Source of the DNA: Gnetum montanum
Lineage: Eukaryota; Streptophyta; Gnetopsida; Gnetales; Gnetaceae
Reading direction: 5' to 3'
Length of the DNA stretch: 64,000 bases
NCBI GenBank assembly: GCA_015680685.1
Contig: MNCI01020791.1
Span: forward strand, 7,879-71,878
In this document: piece after piece, positions 23,691-35,744 of the stretch
Numbering within the stretch: position 1 is the stretch's first letter
How the letters are laid out: each line of letters begins with the position of its first letter
Made by a program: the position numbers and the translations under genes
The notes under the pieces: generated by a model
Databases searched by the model: none
Told to the model about the DNA's origin: nothing
Seen by the model: only the letters and a program-made list of their open reading frames with translations

Positions 23691-24520
23691 CAAAATCCTT
23701 GACTAGAAAACTTGCCAAATTGTTTTGTGCATTTTGAGCACCACTAACAACTCTCCACATAGTTTTTGAGTAGGCTATCAACTGGATGAATTACCCAGCT
23801 AGAAAACTTGCCAAAGCACACACAGCCTAAACTCAAAACATCCACTTCTTGCCGAAGTGACATAATGCTGCCTGAATTGCAACGGCCTGGTGAAGCAAGG
23901 ATGCCCTAAAAATTTGGAGTGTTTCATAGGATATAGTCACTAACTATCATGGGAGACATCTTTCTCATGCTTGAGGCATCTCTCTGAATTTTTCTTCAAT
24001 TTTGGGAAGACATCTTTGTGAAGTCTCTATTTTGGAAGATGTCTTTGTCTTGTGGAAGATGTCCTTATGGTACTAGCTTTCATTTTGTAAATATGTCTTT
24101 GCCTCATAAAAGATGTCTTTATCTCAAAATGACATCTTGCTATTTCTAAGAGATATCTTTCTAGGTCTTCAATTCTAGCAAGACATCTACTATTTTTGAA
24201 AAACATCTCTTCTATAGAAGCCAAAAATGAAGCTACTCATTTTGATGTTGGGAGGCTCTGAATGCCTCCAAACAAGTCCCCATAGATCTTATAACCTACT
24301 AGACTCATCAAAATGAGCTAGAAACACTTCAAGACATGCCAAGACCTCCAAGAATCATCCTAAAAAAACACACATTTTGCTTGAATTCTTCATATTCTTG
24401 TGAGTCCTTGAGTCCTTTACTCTTGCTCTTGTAAACATAACAATCACACAAGCATCCTTGTACTCCATTTTCCTTAATGTTTTAACACACCAAAAGATCC
24501 ACACTAATTACATTTATGGG
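23691..24520 (-). repeat. Copia-like LTR fragment
   Basis: 23691-23930 repeats 11705-11955, and 23935-24520 repeats 6570-7220. The copy therefore holds the two blocks that the other copies each miss in part, in the same orientation. Together the three copies outline a full LTR of three blocks. No primer site or gag is attached. Confidence 0.65.
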
Positions 24521-24524
24521 ATGT

Positions 24525-25018
24525 TAAGTCCATAGTGTAATGAAGCTCTTGTAGTTTGATTTCTCTAGAGTTAGAATATTTTCCTCTGAGTGCCTACATT
24601 ATGAATCAAAGAGATTATATGGATTTTTTTTTGAGCATCATGTACTTAAACACCTTGGCATGAACAAAAATAAAGATGAAATTTCTAACATTCATTGAAT
24701 AACTTGGATAATTTAATCTTTCTTATTTTAGCTTTACTTTTAATGCACTTTACATTCTTCATCTTAAGTAATTAGTGCATTTAATCATGAACACATAAGC
24801 ATGACCACGTCGAGCATAACATATAGTGCCTGGTAATCTCAATAGTGGCTATTTGGTACACTTTATAATTGCCACTTGATAACTCAGTAGCATTAATAAT
24901 AGTTCTAAATGCATATAGTAAGTGGGAATGACTACTTATGTTAGGATAATTGGTCACTAGAATATATGAGCAGTTAAATAGTTAATCATTAAACCTTTAT
25001 TTATTCACCTTGCACTTA
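24525..25018 (+). repeat. Diverged LTR of the GATATC-palindrome clade
   Basis: CTCTTGTAGTTTGATTTCTC, AGAATATTTTCC and AATAAAGATGAAATT align with the R/U5 part of the LTRs at 42665 and 48945 (GTAGTTTGATCACTC, AGAATATTTTCC, AATAAAGACGAGCTT). It belongs to the decayed element whose gag begins near 25740. The LINE fragment at 25019 interrupts it. Confidence 0.55.
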
Positions 25019-25574
25019 GGGGGGGTGGGGGGTGTTGGACCCCAAAAAGAGAATTTTATTAATTAAATGAGATTAAGTACATGATCAACATCTGAACATA
25101 TTGATGGTTAAATAGGGAGAAGAACAATTTCAAATGTAGATGTTGAAGGAAAACATCTTGAAACATAAACCTTCACATGATGTGGGAGTACATTTCAAAG
25201 AGCAACCTCATGCTAGGAGTCACTAGGAACTGTGAGTTAATAAAACCAGGGGACTACCTAAAGCTAAAAATGCTCAAAATTATGATGAGACACTCCGATG
25301 TAGCAGATCGAGATGGGGAAGACGAAGAATTTGAAATTTTTCCATAATAGTTAAATGGTTAGAGTTAGACAAATCAGTGTTTTGGAAAAGAGCAGTGCAT
25401 CTGCGCTTCCATATATAGTAAAGAATGAGTGGTCTAATAACTTCCCAATGAAACTGAAGGTCAATAGATGGGATGGCCAGAAAACCGAACAAGATATCCT
25501 CATGGGAAAACTTGCACAAAGGGAAAACTTTAGAAACCCACTCCCATGAAGACTGAGCAAAGGGGTTGCCCATT
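25019..25574 (-). mobile_element. 5'-truncated LINE, 3' end only
   Basis: The minus strand encodes FAQSSWEWVSKVFPLCKF and RPLILYYIWKRRCTALFQN, nearly the same as the end of the LINE at 57100-57330. It ends in the same unusual tail (TTTTTGGGGTCC then a C-rich run) without poly(A). It was inserted into the older LTR remnant. No clear target duplication is visible. Confidence 0.75.
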
Positions 25575-25739
25575 CTTTTCCTTGATGCACAAGATCTATT
25601 TTCTAAAATTTCTAAAATTTCTGATTTTTTTCTTCCATGTTAATGAACAATCTCATTAGGCTAGCCATTATTGTATTTAGCCTAGAATACGAAGTCCAAG
25701 GCTACACCTACACAGATTATTAGCCCATCGATGCCTAAT

Positions 25740-26560
25740 GAAAGAAAGATCAACACATGGAAGTGTGATATGAGGCTTCTCAATGAAAAGTACTAAATGT
25801 ACTACAAAATGTCTAACTTGCAAAGATAGATCCAAGGATGGAAACATGGAAATCATGAGTCCTTTGATGTAGCTCTAAGTAGGTACTACTCTCTATTGCA
25901 CCAATACCTAGATCATGAATACTCCCAAAGGGAACAACTCCACCATATTATAGATGGTCTCAAAAATAAAACAAGAAAAACTATTTGGATCTATGCCCAA
26001 GAAAGAATTTTTGAGATGTGGGCCCATCAAATTCACAGGCTAATAGTTTAGGGGGCTAAAGAAGAAAGAGACTAGAAAAAGTGTGAAACTATAGAAGAGT
26101 ATAATGGGGATCCCTCCATTCACAAAAGAGAGGTACATTTTTGTGAATCTAAGTAGGAGGCATCACTTGATAATGTGGTACAAAGGAAAACCTTGTCGAT
26201 ACAAAAATTTATCACTAAAATATTAGCTAAGGTAGATAAAATGTGAGACTCCTTAAATGAGAAGTTCCAAATAGCTCTAAAAATTATAAATGAATAAAAA
26301 GATAAATGGATTAGTGGCCAAGAAAGAAGAAAGAAGAAGGAGACAAAGCAGTGTTATTATCAAAACAAAGGTAAAGCTATAACTATTGAAGAGGTTGTAG
26401 GTTTTGAAATAGATGATGATGGCTATGAGATTTACCAACATAAACATTTCTAAGAGATGTTGCCCAGTGTTGTCACATCTGTAAGAGCCTAGGGTGTATG
26501 CATTGAATCCCAAGTTTGTAAAATGGAAAGCACCAAAATGGTTGCCTTATTCATAAGGCA
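25740..26560 (+). pseudogene. gag: Decayed Gypsy gag
   Basis: The blocks QIQGWKHGNHESFDVALSRY, HHIIDGLKNKTRKT and WIYAQERIFEMWAHQI align with the gag at 44900-45250 (QIQGWKQGTHEPLDAAMARY, HIVDGLRNETRRT). Many stops break the frame. It is the start of a gag-protease-RT series running to 28800, so this was an autonomous relative of the gag-protease element at 42665. Confidence 0.75.
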
Positions 26561-27189
26561 ACTATAGGCAATAGTTCCACCAAAAAATGTATTATCTAAG
26601 TGGAACATCTCTTCAACCTCAAGAGTAATATCAGTAGTGGAAACATCCATAGTCATGGGAGATGCCACCACCATGATAGCAATATCCCTACAATTAGCCA
26701 GATCCTTACAAATATTATGTCCAATAGCATGTGTCCCTACATAACTCCTCTAGCCATGCTTTCTTTCCTTACTACTACTACCCTCTAGAATACTACAAAG
26801 CACCTTCTCCAAGAGGGAAGTTTCCTTTTCTCTTTCATCCTTGACAAAATCCCTCAATAACTCCTACACCAATCAAAATCATACCCTTGCACTTGCTTCA
26901 TCTAGGTAGGGTGAAATTCCATTACAACCATAGCAAAGATATGCCACAAGCATGCTAAACATATAACTGGATATCCCTTAGAGTAGTTCTAAATGAAAAC
27001 CTGGTAAGAGACTATTCTTTAGAACCAATAGCCCCATAAAACCCTCACAACACCCATGTTTGTTAAGCCTACCGCATTCACCTCTAAAAGTATCATTAAG
27101 CCACATTCAAACTAAAAGACCTTTAACATTCATACTATTATGTTAACCCACATTGTCATAGACTGGATAAAGGCTAGACACCTTTCAAT

Positions 27190-27769
27190 GAATCAATCTG
27201 ATCTAGGAAGTTCCCTCATTTATTTACAGATTACAAGGAATGAACCATGTAAGGCTCTATTGGATTCAAGTTCTAGGGTGAACTTAATCTCCCAAGAAAT
27301 GTATAAGACCTAGAACCTACCTCCTATGAAGAAGAGAAATATCAAACTTAAGCTAGTAGATCGGTCCATCATTGTTCCTCTAAGGCTAGTGGAGGACATT
27401 GTGACTACCATCTATGGATGGTCTTTTCCTACAAATTTCCTTATGATTTATGTGGAAGATTATAAGGGGAAATTCCCTATCATTATGGGAAGGACATGGG
27501 TAAGTATGATTGATGTGAAGATGGGGATTCAAGATCTTTTCTTAGTAATATCCAAGAAAAATGAATTTGAAAAGATAGAGAAGACGAGAGTTCCATGCAT
27601 CGCATATAGTGATACAACTTACCATTGCATGCAAAAAATATGGATAATCAAAGATACATCAATCCAAGCATGCAATCAATGTGCTAAAACAACTTATTCA
27701 AAAGTACCTATATGTAGCAACAACAAAGCAAGAAGATACCTAGTGGCTGATAATAGGTCACTCAGCTGA
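27190..27769 (+). pseudogene. Retropepsin-like protease (decayed Gypsy)
   Basis: The active-site block reads ALLDSSSRVNLIS near 27256-27295, where the family has DSGS, so the glycine is changed to serine. Then come VEDIVTTIYGWSFPTNFL and FPIIMGRTWVS, the flap-to-end blocks. The segment after the protease (RVPCIAYSD) matches that at 46700-46750. One stop lies just upstream of 27326. The copy at 46424 is homologous across the whole stretch. Confidence 0.8.
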
Positions 27770-27879
27770 CTCCACAATGCACATGGAACCATTAGAGAGC
27801 CTCATATGCACATATATAGAAAACATGTATAAAATGAAGCAAATTCATCACCAACTTCCTCACACATAAAGTGAAATGG

Positions 27880-28800
27880 ATTAGGGAAAGTTAAAGATCC
27901 CTAATCATTTTAAGAAAGATTCCCTTGAACTAAAGGTTTTACTAGCAACTATGGGATATGCTTTTCTTAATTATGAAAAGCTGATAATCATCAATGTCGA
28001 ACTTGCTCTAGAATAAAAACTAAAGCTATTAAACATGATGAACAAGTTTCCAACAATCTTTTATTGGTCATATCATGAACTTATAGAAATAGATTCATGG
28101 ATATGCCAATACTGCATGTATACAAACTTCTCCATCAAGTCGAAGAGGCAGCTACATAGAAGATTGAACTCCAAATTGAAGTAGGTTATCAAGAAGGAGG
28201 TTGAACAACTACTCAAGGTTGGGTTCATCTATCTAGCTATAGATAGAAAATGAGTTGGCCCACTCATTCTAGAAAGGATGAAAATGGAGAGTTTGCATAG
28301 ACTTTTAGCTATTAAATATGGTAACTTTTAAAGATCATTTTCTATTTTCATTCATTGATCAAGTGTTGGATACTCTAGTAGGGCATTGTTATTAGAGTTT
28401 CCTAGATGATTATAGTATATATAACCAAATCCAAATTACACTTGAGGACTAGGCCAAAAATAAATTCATAAGTCTCTGGGAGACTTTTGCATATAGAAAG
28501 ATACCTTTTGGTCTATGTAATGTCCCTTCTACCTTTTAATGCTTAGTTCTCAACATCTTTCAATAAGAAATTAGTAGTGGGATAGAGATCTTTATGGATG
28601 ACTTCTCTACCTATGGTACCACTTTTAAGTAAGGCTTGAACCATCTGAGGCAAGTACTTCAATGATGCATAGAAACTAATTTGAAGCTCAATTGGTAGAA
28701 AAGCCACTTGATGGTCCAAGAAGGCATTATGTTGGGACACAGAATTTGAAGCAAAGGAATCAAGGTGGACACAAAAAAGGTATAGTACAGCATAGCAGGG
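27880..28800 (+). pseudogene. Decayed Athila/Tat-type reverse transcriptase
   Basis: In pieces of different frames one can read EVEQLLKVGFI, VTFKDHFPFSFIDQVLD, FLDDYSIYNQI, FISLWETFAYRKIPFGLCN and FMDDFSTYGTTFK. The last carries the (F/Y)xDD catalytic pair. NHLRQVLQRC and LNWKSHLM-like blocks follow. The order after protease is normal for Gypsy. At least ten stops or shifts are present. RNase H and integrase are not recognisable beyond 28800. Confidence 0.8.
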
Positions 28801-28929
28801 CATGACAATCTTTGCTCAAACCACCTTGACATAGGAAACAAAATTTCCTAGGCTTCGACCATGAGAAATGCTTGTTCTACTACCACCCTAGGACATGAAT
28901 GACATCCCATGATAGAATGCTTGTAAAGT

Positions 28930-29430
28930 GAGCCAAAATTTAGGCCAAACTGGGTGCTACACTAAACAGCGTAGCATAAGGTAGTAGGGCCAAAATGCAC
29001 GAAAGTCCTCCATCAAGTTGTTCTAGCAAAAGGCTTGCACTTGGTCATTCTTCGACCTTCAAGACTGCTTGTTCCACTTTGCCCTTGGGTTCCAATCAAA
29101 GTATCTTGACAAAGCATTGTATATTAAGAAAGAATTCATGTCACACTGGCTACTACATTGTGCTACACTGCACAGTGTAGCCCAACATAGTAGCGAAATT
29201 GAGGCTAAACGTGTCCCAAGGATGAAGCCAAGAAGTCTCAAGCTCCTTCAACATGAAAACTATAATGGTTGTTTACTAAGATAGCTTGCTTAGCTAGGCC
29301 TTAGAGGGGTATTTTAGTTTTTCAAGTAAGATTTTTCTCAAAACTAGCTGCTACGTTGTGCTATGCTATGCAGCATAGCGTAGCGTATGGATATTCATGC
29401 TACTCCACTACACTAAGTAGCATAGGTAGC
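28930..29430. repeat. TAGCGTAGC-type palindromes
   Basis: Palindromic words recur at about 28955-28980, 29150-29175, 29345-29385 and 29398-29430 (for example TGCTATGCTATGCAGCATAGCG). They resemble 23020-23690. No gene lies between them. Confidence 0.65.
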
Positions 29431-30587
29431 ACAACACTTGCAAAGAAGCATTAGGACATCTCTAGTAGCTCTAGAACCTGTTGGCAATCGTCATTTCTAC
29501 TCTTGCATCTCCTCAATAGACAAGATTAGTGGTTTGATTTATTTTGCACCACCCTATTAATTACCAAAGTTGTCCCTATGCTTGACCCTAATCACAAGAA
29601 GAAGGAAGACGTAGTCCTAGAGTGTAGGCTCCACTTTGCATTTGATATCAACATTTTTGTAAAAACATGATAGTTTCCTGGATTCTAGCACATGCAGTTT
29701 GAATGGTATGGTCACGGCTCAATAGGTGTCACTTCCAGCCCCATAACACTGCAGTGTAGCACATTAGTGTAACACTACAGTGTAGCACATTAGTGTAACA
29801 CTGCAGTGTAGCACCACTTGTCAGTGTAGCACATCCACGTTTGTGCCCTATGGAACCCATGACACGTGATGTCCAAACCATGTATCTCTCCTACTCTTAG
29901 CCCTATAAATATCCCAGCAAACAACACTCAAAGGGTTGGCTTTTCCATTTGGCTTTCTTGTGATTAGCTTCTAGAGATTAATGGTTTGGCAATTGGCTCT
30001 CTAGAAATTGGTTTTGGAAAGGAGGTTATTTAGTAAAGGTTGGTGAATGGAAAATCCCTGCAGTTACACTTCTCAGATCTCTCCCCAACCTAGCGTAGCA
30101 GCTTTTGACCAAGCATTGACTCAATGGTTCTTGTTGGCACCCCATTGGTAGCAGTCCAGGAGCTGTGACCATATTGTTCCATTGTTAGCTGTGCCTATCC
30201 AATTCTACACACTAGTTGTACACATTATTTAGCTAAAAAAAAATTAAATCCCTTGATTTTGGGGTGGTGCATTCTCTCACTGAAGCTCATTTCATTTCAC
30301 TATAGCATATATTTTGCGTCATTGTATATCAGTTTATGTTTACTACATAGTTACATACTCTGCTATGCTTTTACTGTTCTATGTGCTACAGTTTTTCTCA
30401 CCTCAATCTCCACATGTAACATTTCAAAACCATTGTTCACAAAAGGTTATTGTACACCGTGTAAGTCCCTATCTAATCGACTAGATCGTTCAAGGCACCC
30501 TATTTCCATTTTCTCCAACATGGCCCTTGCACAGATCTAGGGTTAGGTTGTATGCTTGATAACCTCTCGGTGTTCTAGCCACCAACA
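29431..30587 (+). repeat. LTR region of second Tat-like element (plus)
   Basis: The right boundary is CAACA at 30583-30587, followed by a T-run and the conserved primer-like junction. The inner block (GGCACCCTATTTCCATTTTC, GCACAGATCT) mirrors the minus-strand copy at 22230-22290. A short triplicated segment lies at 29745-29830 (CACTGCAGTGTAGCACATTAG). CTATAAATATCC near 29895-29906 is a plausible TATA box. The left boundary is not determined. Confidence 0.5.
29745..29830 (+). repeat. Short tandem triplication
   Basis: Three copies of a 26-27-bp unit centred on CACTGCAGTGTAGCAC, itself palindromic around CTGCAG. It lies about 65 bases upstream of the putative TATA box. Confidence 0.7.
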
Positions 30588-30609
30588 TTTTTAGACATAA
30601 GAGTTTATG

Positions 30610-30628
30610 GCACTAGAAGGAGGGTCTT
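30610..30628 (+). promoter_or_regulatory. Primer-site-like junction of second Tat-like element
   Basis: TGGCACTAGAAGGAGGGTC lies 22 bases inside the LTR end. It is the counterpart of the minus-strand site at 22155-22172, differing at two positions. The tRNA is not identified. Confidence 0.45.
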
Positions 30629-31484
30629 TCTCTGTGTCCTTTCTGCATGCCATGGGTAATCATGTGTGCTATCTATACGCCCATCATTTGCTAGTGTAGA
30701 CATGACACCCCTGTGATTGTCTACGCATTAGGTGGTGCAGATTAGTCGCTACGATGGTTCCTTTGGAATCCTATAGGTTGAAAGCCCATAATAGTCCACT
30801 ATGTTATGCCACTTGTGTCCCATGTAGCATGGTTTCCCTATCAGCATAGCAAGTCAAAAACTATCTATTGTGTCATACTACCAGCATGCTATGTAGAGTA
30901 GTGACCCCGTCGGTGTAGAGGTTTCTGAATAGTTTACTATGCTAAGCTGACTATCTACTATGTTATGTTAGATCGTCTATTGAGTCACATTGCCTATCTA
31001 TTACATTACGCTATTTATGTTTTGTGTAGCATAGTGACCCTATCATTATAGTGATTTTCAAACTATTTACTGTACTACACTGTCTATCCATCGGGTTACA
31101 CTGCCTGCATTTTCTGTAGTATAGCAATCCTGTCAGTGTAGCGTTTCCACTATGCTACACTGACTACTGCGTTATGCTAACTACTGCATTATGTTTTCCA
31201 TTGCATTATGCTATCTACTATGATACACTGACCACTATGTTACGTTATCATTTAGCATGAAAACCTATTTTTTTCCAACCGTTTCTCACATGTATCTCTC
31301 CCTCTTACACCTCTTTTGTGTAGAAAAGATGAATGTTGCAACCACTTCAATTCCCACCTCAAACTTGGAAGTATCCTACTATGTCCAACATATGGTAGGC
31401 CCTGAGCGACTGCCCAGCCTAGTGCTAATATAGTAGTAGTCTCTTAGACTACAACACCAATCACTTGAACATATGCCCTAAGAT
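30629..31484 (+). other. Leader of second Tat-like element
   Basis: No coding frame. 30800-31260 is rich in TATGTTACGCTA/GTAGCATAG words related to the palindromes further left, but less regular. Confidence 0.4.
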
Positions 31485-34240
31485 GAATAGCGATATAATT
31501 TTCTATGTGCAAAAATTCAAGTGAATACACCATTGGATCATCATGAATTGGAAGAGAAATGTAACTTTGAGTTCATCCATCGAAATAGGAGGGAGTTCAT
31601 CCCTACCCCTAATACCACTATCTCATTGATTGAAATGTATCAATGGATCCTAAACCAACTTATACAATTAAGTAGGTCAAGGGAATGGGACATAGCCTCC
31701 CACTACGATGAACCCTTTCAAGATGGTCAAGAGGAGTTAGACTCTCATTTAGATGGTGGTGGTCCAATCTATGCCACATCTATCCCTTTCATTCTTGTTG
31801 TCCATTCACACCAATAGCAATTTCTTGCCTCTGTTACTATTGCCATGACATGGCCTCAACCCAAACCCTCTTTGGTGGCAAGTAGTCACCAAATGATGTT
31901 AACACATTAGCATGTGGGCCCTTCAACTTCATTTTCTATCAATCATCCCTCCTAGTCTATTTCAATTTCATATCAAATGTCTTTAATGCCCACACCACTA
32001 TACATGCATACCATGCCCACCTCACAACTGCATGTAATTTCTATCCCTACCCCTCCTATACACATTCCGTCATCAATAGTAGGCCCAACCTCGGTCGTAG
32101 TGTGGGCAAAAATAGCCTTTTTTCCCACAACACAACTATCCCATGTGCAAAAATACACACAATCCCAAACATACCAAGTTCCACATATAACACAACTAAA
32201 CGTAAGATTGTGGGCTACTCCAACCATGGGACAGATGACCACACCCACAATGCTAGCAATGGTAGCCACTTCAGTGGCACCACCTGCTAGGTTGTGGCCC
32301 TCTCAAATGACACCATTAGTAGGGGTTGTTCAAATAGCACCCCCAATGGGAATGGCAACCGCACCTATAGCGCCATTGATGATGGTTGCTCTGGTAGCCC
32401 CGTAACCCCCTGTGACACCCCCAGGTCTTGACCAAGCTTTCTAGCTCATCCAAACCCTTACTGATGAAATTAAATAACTTAAAGCCGCTAGCTTAGAAAT
32501 AGTCTAGGTCATGGACTTCTATTAGGATAACCCAATTAGTCCAACCATTCTTGCACTAACATTGCCTCCACAAGTACAACTACCCTAGTTCACAAAATAC
32601 AATGGAGAGGGTGACCCAAATGCCCACCTGGTTACATTTAGGTCTAAATCCCTACTACTATAGCCATGTCCTCATGCCATCATCTATGTATTTTCCATGT
32701 CCTTGAAGGGTAAAGCCTTAAACTAGTACTGTGCAATTCCCCATGCTTCAATCTCAATATTGGAAGAACTATTAAGCTAGTTTGTGATCCACTTTAAGTA
32801 TAACCTAAAGCCAAAAGTCACTTTGGATCAACTTATGAGCATTAAAAAAGAGCTACTAGAATCCATGCAAAAGTTCATACAACGATGGAGTGCTACCCTA
32901 AATGAAATTTTTGAACTGATTGTTGAGGCCCATCTACTGGCCATTTTCAAAGGTGTGGTAAATGATTTCATTAAATCCAACCTATACTACTTGGCTCTGC
33001 ATTCCCTTAGCCAGGAGTTCACTCAAACCAAAAGTATCCAAGATGTGGCAAAAGCTAGTAGGGATCTAGCCTATGTAGCATATAAAAATTCACATACAAA
33101 GAAGGACGAGGAAAAAGGCAAAGCCACAACAACCATAGTGGCCATTGTATCCCACAAAAACCATAGTGACCATTGTAGCCCACGAAACCAACCAGGGTAA
33201 ATAGATGGATAAAGCATCTAAAACTCATGCCACAACTAACATAGCACTTGATACTAACAGCACTGGCCAAACTTCAACCTTAGCAACTACTGCCCAAACT
33301 TTGGCAAGGCCAACTCTTGAGCGCAAGGACCGTTCAAAATATACTCCACTACCAATCAAGCCATCTGAGCTTCTAAAACAATTGCTGGGAGCTGGGCACA
33401 TTCAACATAAATAGATGTTAGAGGAGGCTCTTAAATAGAATCAGAGGTACTATGAAGTCCTTCATGACCCCTCTGTGGTTATGCCTAACGACCCACCAGT
33501 ACCTAGGAACTTTAGACTAGAGCGCTTCTGCAATTATCATCAAGTGTGCAGGCATGACATAGACTATTTCTTGGCACTAAAATATGATATCAAAAAAATG
33601 ATTGATTAAGGCAAGTTGGTCCTTGATGAGAGCAGTCTTGTCCAACCTAAAAACCAATCAATGAACATTGACAAAGATCCATTGAATACTAACAATATAG
33701 GTTATACTATTAATGCTATTGGTGTGAATGATAACACGGAGTCATAACATGAGCCATTTGTGGTTCGTGTATCTCCCTAAAATGCTAGGGCATTAATAGA
33801 AACCACGTCGTAAACCCCATTTGTCATTAAAGTTCCTCCTTAGACATTTGTGACATCTTTTGTGCTTAAGACTAAACCACCTTTCGTTATCATGGTGCCT
33901 AAGCATATGACTCCCTCTACAACCCAAGGTCCAATGATAGGAACTACATCACAACCTTCCCATCTGAGAAAATGTGAAGAGCATCTAGTGAATAAGTTAG
34001 CTAGAGAATATATTGCATTGGGCCCCCCTAAGCCCATCCCTTTGTCGATCATACCCATGACTTCATCATTGAAGGCTACGAGTAGCACACAACCACCATC
34101 CTCTGAGCCAACAAAACTTGTCATTCAATCTAAACCCACTCCTCCTTGTGAGATTCACCTTTTAAGACATAGAAGAAGTAAAGATGAGCAAACAACTAGA
34201 CAATGGGAAAGATTTCCTAGATGTGCTTTCACAAGTTAAA
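31485..34240 (+). pseudogene. gag: Tat-like gag, broken (plus)
   Basis: From 31521 to about 33130 one frame is readable despite stops: a poorly conserved N-terminal part, a proline/threonine-rich stretch, then FTKYNGEGDPNAHLVTF, LDQLMSIKKELLESMQKF, EAHLLAIFKGVVNDFIKSN and TKSIQDVAKASRDLAYVAY. A frameshift near 33150 leads into LERKDRSKYTPLPIKPSELL and FCNYHQVCRHDIDYFLALKYDI. The last resembles the Tat-type zinc finger but has lost its final cysteine. The linker before protease continues to 34240. All blocks match the minus-strand element at 18851-20698. Confidence 0.8.
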
Positions 34241-34860
34241 TAAGCTTTAAAGTAAAAGAACACAACATCAAGCTTGTATGATCTAGTAATGACCTCTATG
34301 GCACATTGTGAGGCCTTGGTTCACATGTTAGCATCTATTTCTATTAACGAAAACATGCCAGTTGAGGAGAAAGCTATCCACATTGTTATTCTTCCCCTTG
34401 TGGCTAAAGAACCACAGCCAACCTAGTTAACATTTCATGACAAGGCCATCAAGGATGACCCTAAAAAAGTTCAAGTGACTACTGCCCCCATGTTTATCAT
34501 GATTCAGGTGGGTCAATACAAAATCCACAGGGTACAAGTTGATGATAGGGCTTCCACTAACATAATCCCATTTCCCATTATTGACAAGTTGGGCCTGGTG
34601 GATCAAATCAAGCCCACAGTAACTTCCTATCTAAAGTCATTTAATGGAGCACGTGTCATAGTCAAAGGCACTATTAACATCAACTTTGTGGCGGGAGACT
34701 AGTTTCCCACCAATGCAGAATTCATTGTGGTGGAGGAGATGCTTGGATTTAACTTGATCTTGGGGAGATCATGGTTAGCCCAATTAAGAGCTATCTCCTC
34801 ACCCATACACCAAGAAATCCACCTACCCTAGGTGGGTGGAGAGGTGGTGATCTTTGAAGA
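34241..34860 (+). pseudogene. Retropepsin-like protease (second Tat-like element)
   Basis: The frame reads QVGQYKIHRVQVDDRASTNI, where the family has DDGAS, so the catalytic-loop glycine is now arginine. FPIIDKLGLVDQIKP, FNGARVIVKG and FNLILGRSWLAQL follow. One TAG at 34700 interrupts it. The protein should be inactive. No RT follows; the tandem repeat array begins about 370 bp further on. Confidence 0.8.
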
Positions 34861-35224
34861 TGAAACAACCCCAATCCACAAGGGTCAAAGATAGAAATCT
34901 CTAAAAACACATCACCCATCCACAATGAACCCCCATGTTCAATAGATGAGCCACCCAAAACTACCAACTTAGACCAAGAAACCACTTGGCCCAAACTGCC
35001 TTTCCAAATAGCAGACAACAATAAAGAACAAAGCTTCTCGGCCATATGCTCTACCTAGCACACAATGAGTTAGGAAACAATTGCATAATTAGAGACTACC
35101 TCTAATTCACTTCCATAAATTCTTGGCCTTAATACTCTTCTTTCTTTTGATTTTGCATTATGTTCATTGTTTGCATTATGCCCACTATTTGCATCATGAC
35201 ATTGTTTGCATTAATTATCTTAGC

Positions 35225-35680
35225 AATGGCACGGAATGACCTTAACCTATCACCATGGCCAGAAATGGCCTTAAACTAGTGATGGCTCAAAATGGTCTTA
35301 AACTAGTGATGGCCTAGAATGGCCTTAAACTATCACCATGGCCCAGAATGGCCTTAAACTACCACCATAGCTCGGAATGGCCTTAAACTATCACCATGGC
35401 CCACAATGGCCTTAAACTATTACCACAGCCCGAAATGGCCTTAAACTATCGCCACAGCCTGCTAAGGCCTAAAACTAACAGGCAACCCTTGTAAATTACA
35501 TTGCAATGGCCCAAAATGACCTTAAACTATTGCATGGATCGAAATGACCTTAAACTATTGCATGACCTGAAATGGCCCTAAACTAGCAAGGGCCTGAAAT
35601 GGCCTTAAACTATCGTAATCACCCGAAACGACCTTAAACTAGCAATGCCCTGAAATGGCCTTAAACTAGAACAAGGGGCC
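35225..35680 (+). repeat. Tandem repeat, about 30-bp units
   Basis: About 14 degenerate units contain GGCCTTAAACTA followed by a short spacer and a GGCC/GCCC partner, for example ATGGCCCAGAATGGCCTTAA. Each unit can form a 4-5 bp hairpin. It lies immediately after the protease, the same relative place as the repeats at 17205-17850. Confidence 0.8.
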
Positions 35681-35744
35681 CACAAGGGCCCCAAGCACAT
35701 TAATAAAATATTAACCAAAAGAAATGAAATAAGTGTTTCACTTT

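Noticed and set aside
31973-32269. Minus-strand 98-codon frame rich in G and V
   Set aside because: It is opposite the proline/threonine-rich part of the Tat-like gag and shows no domain.
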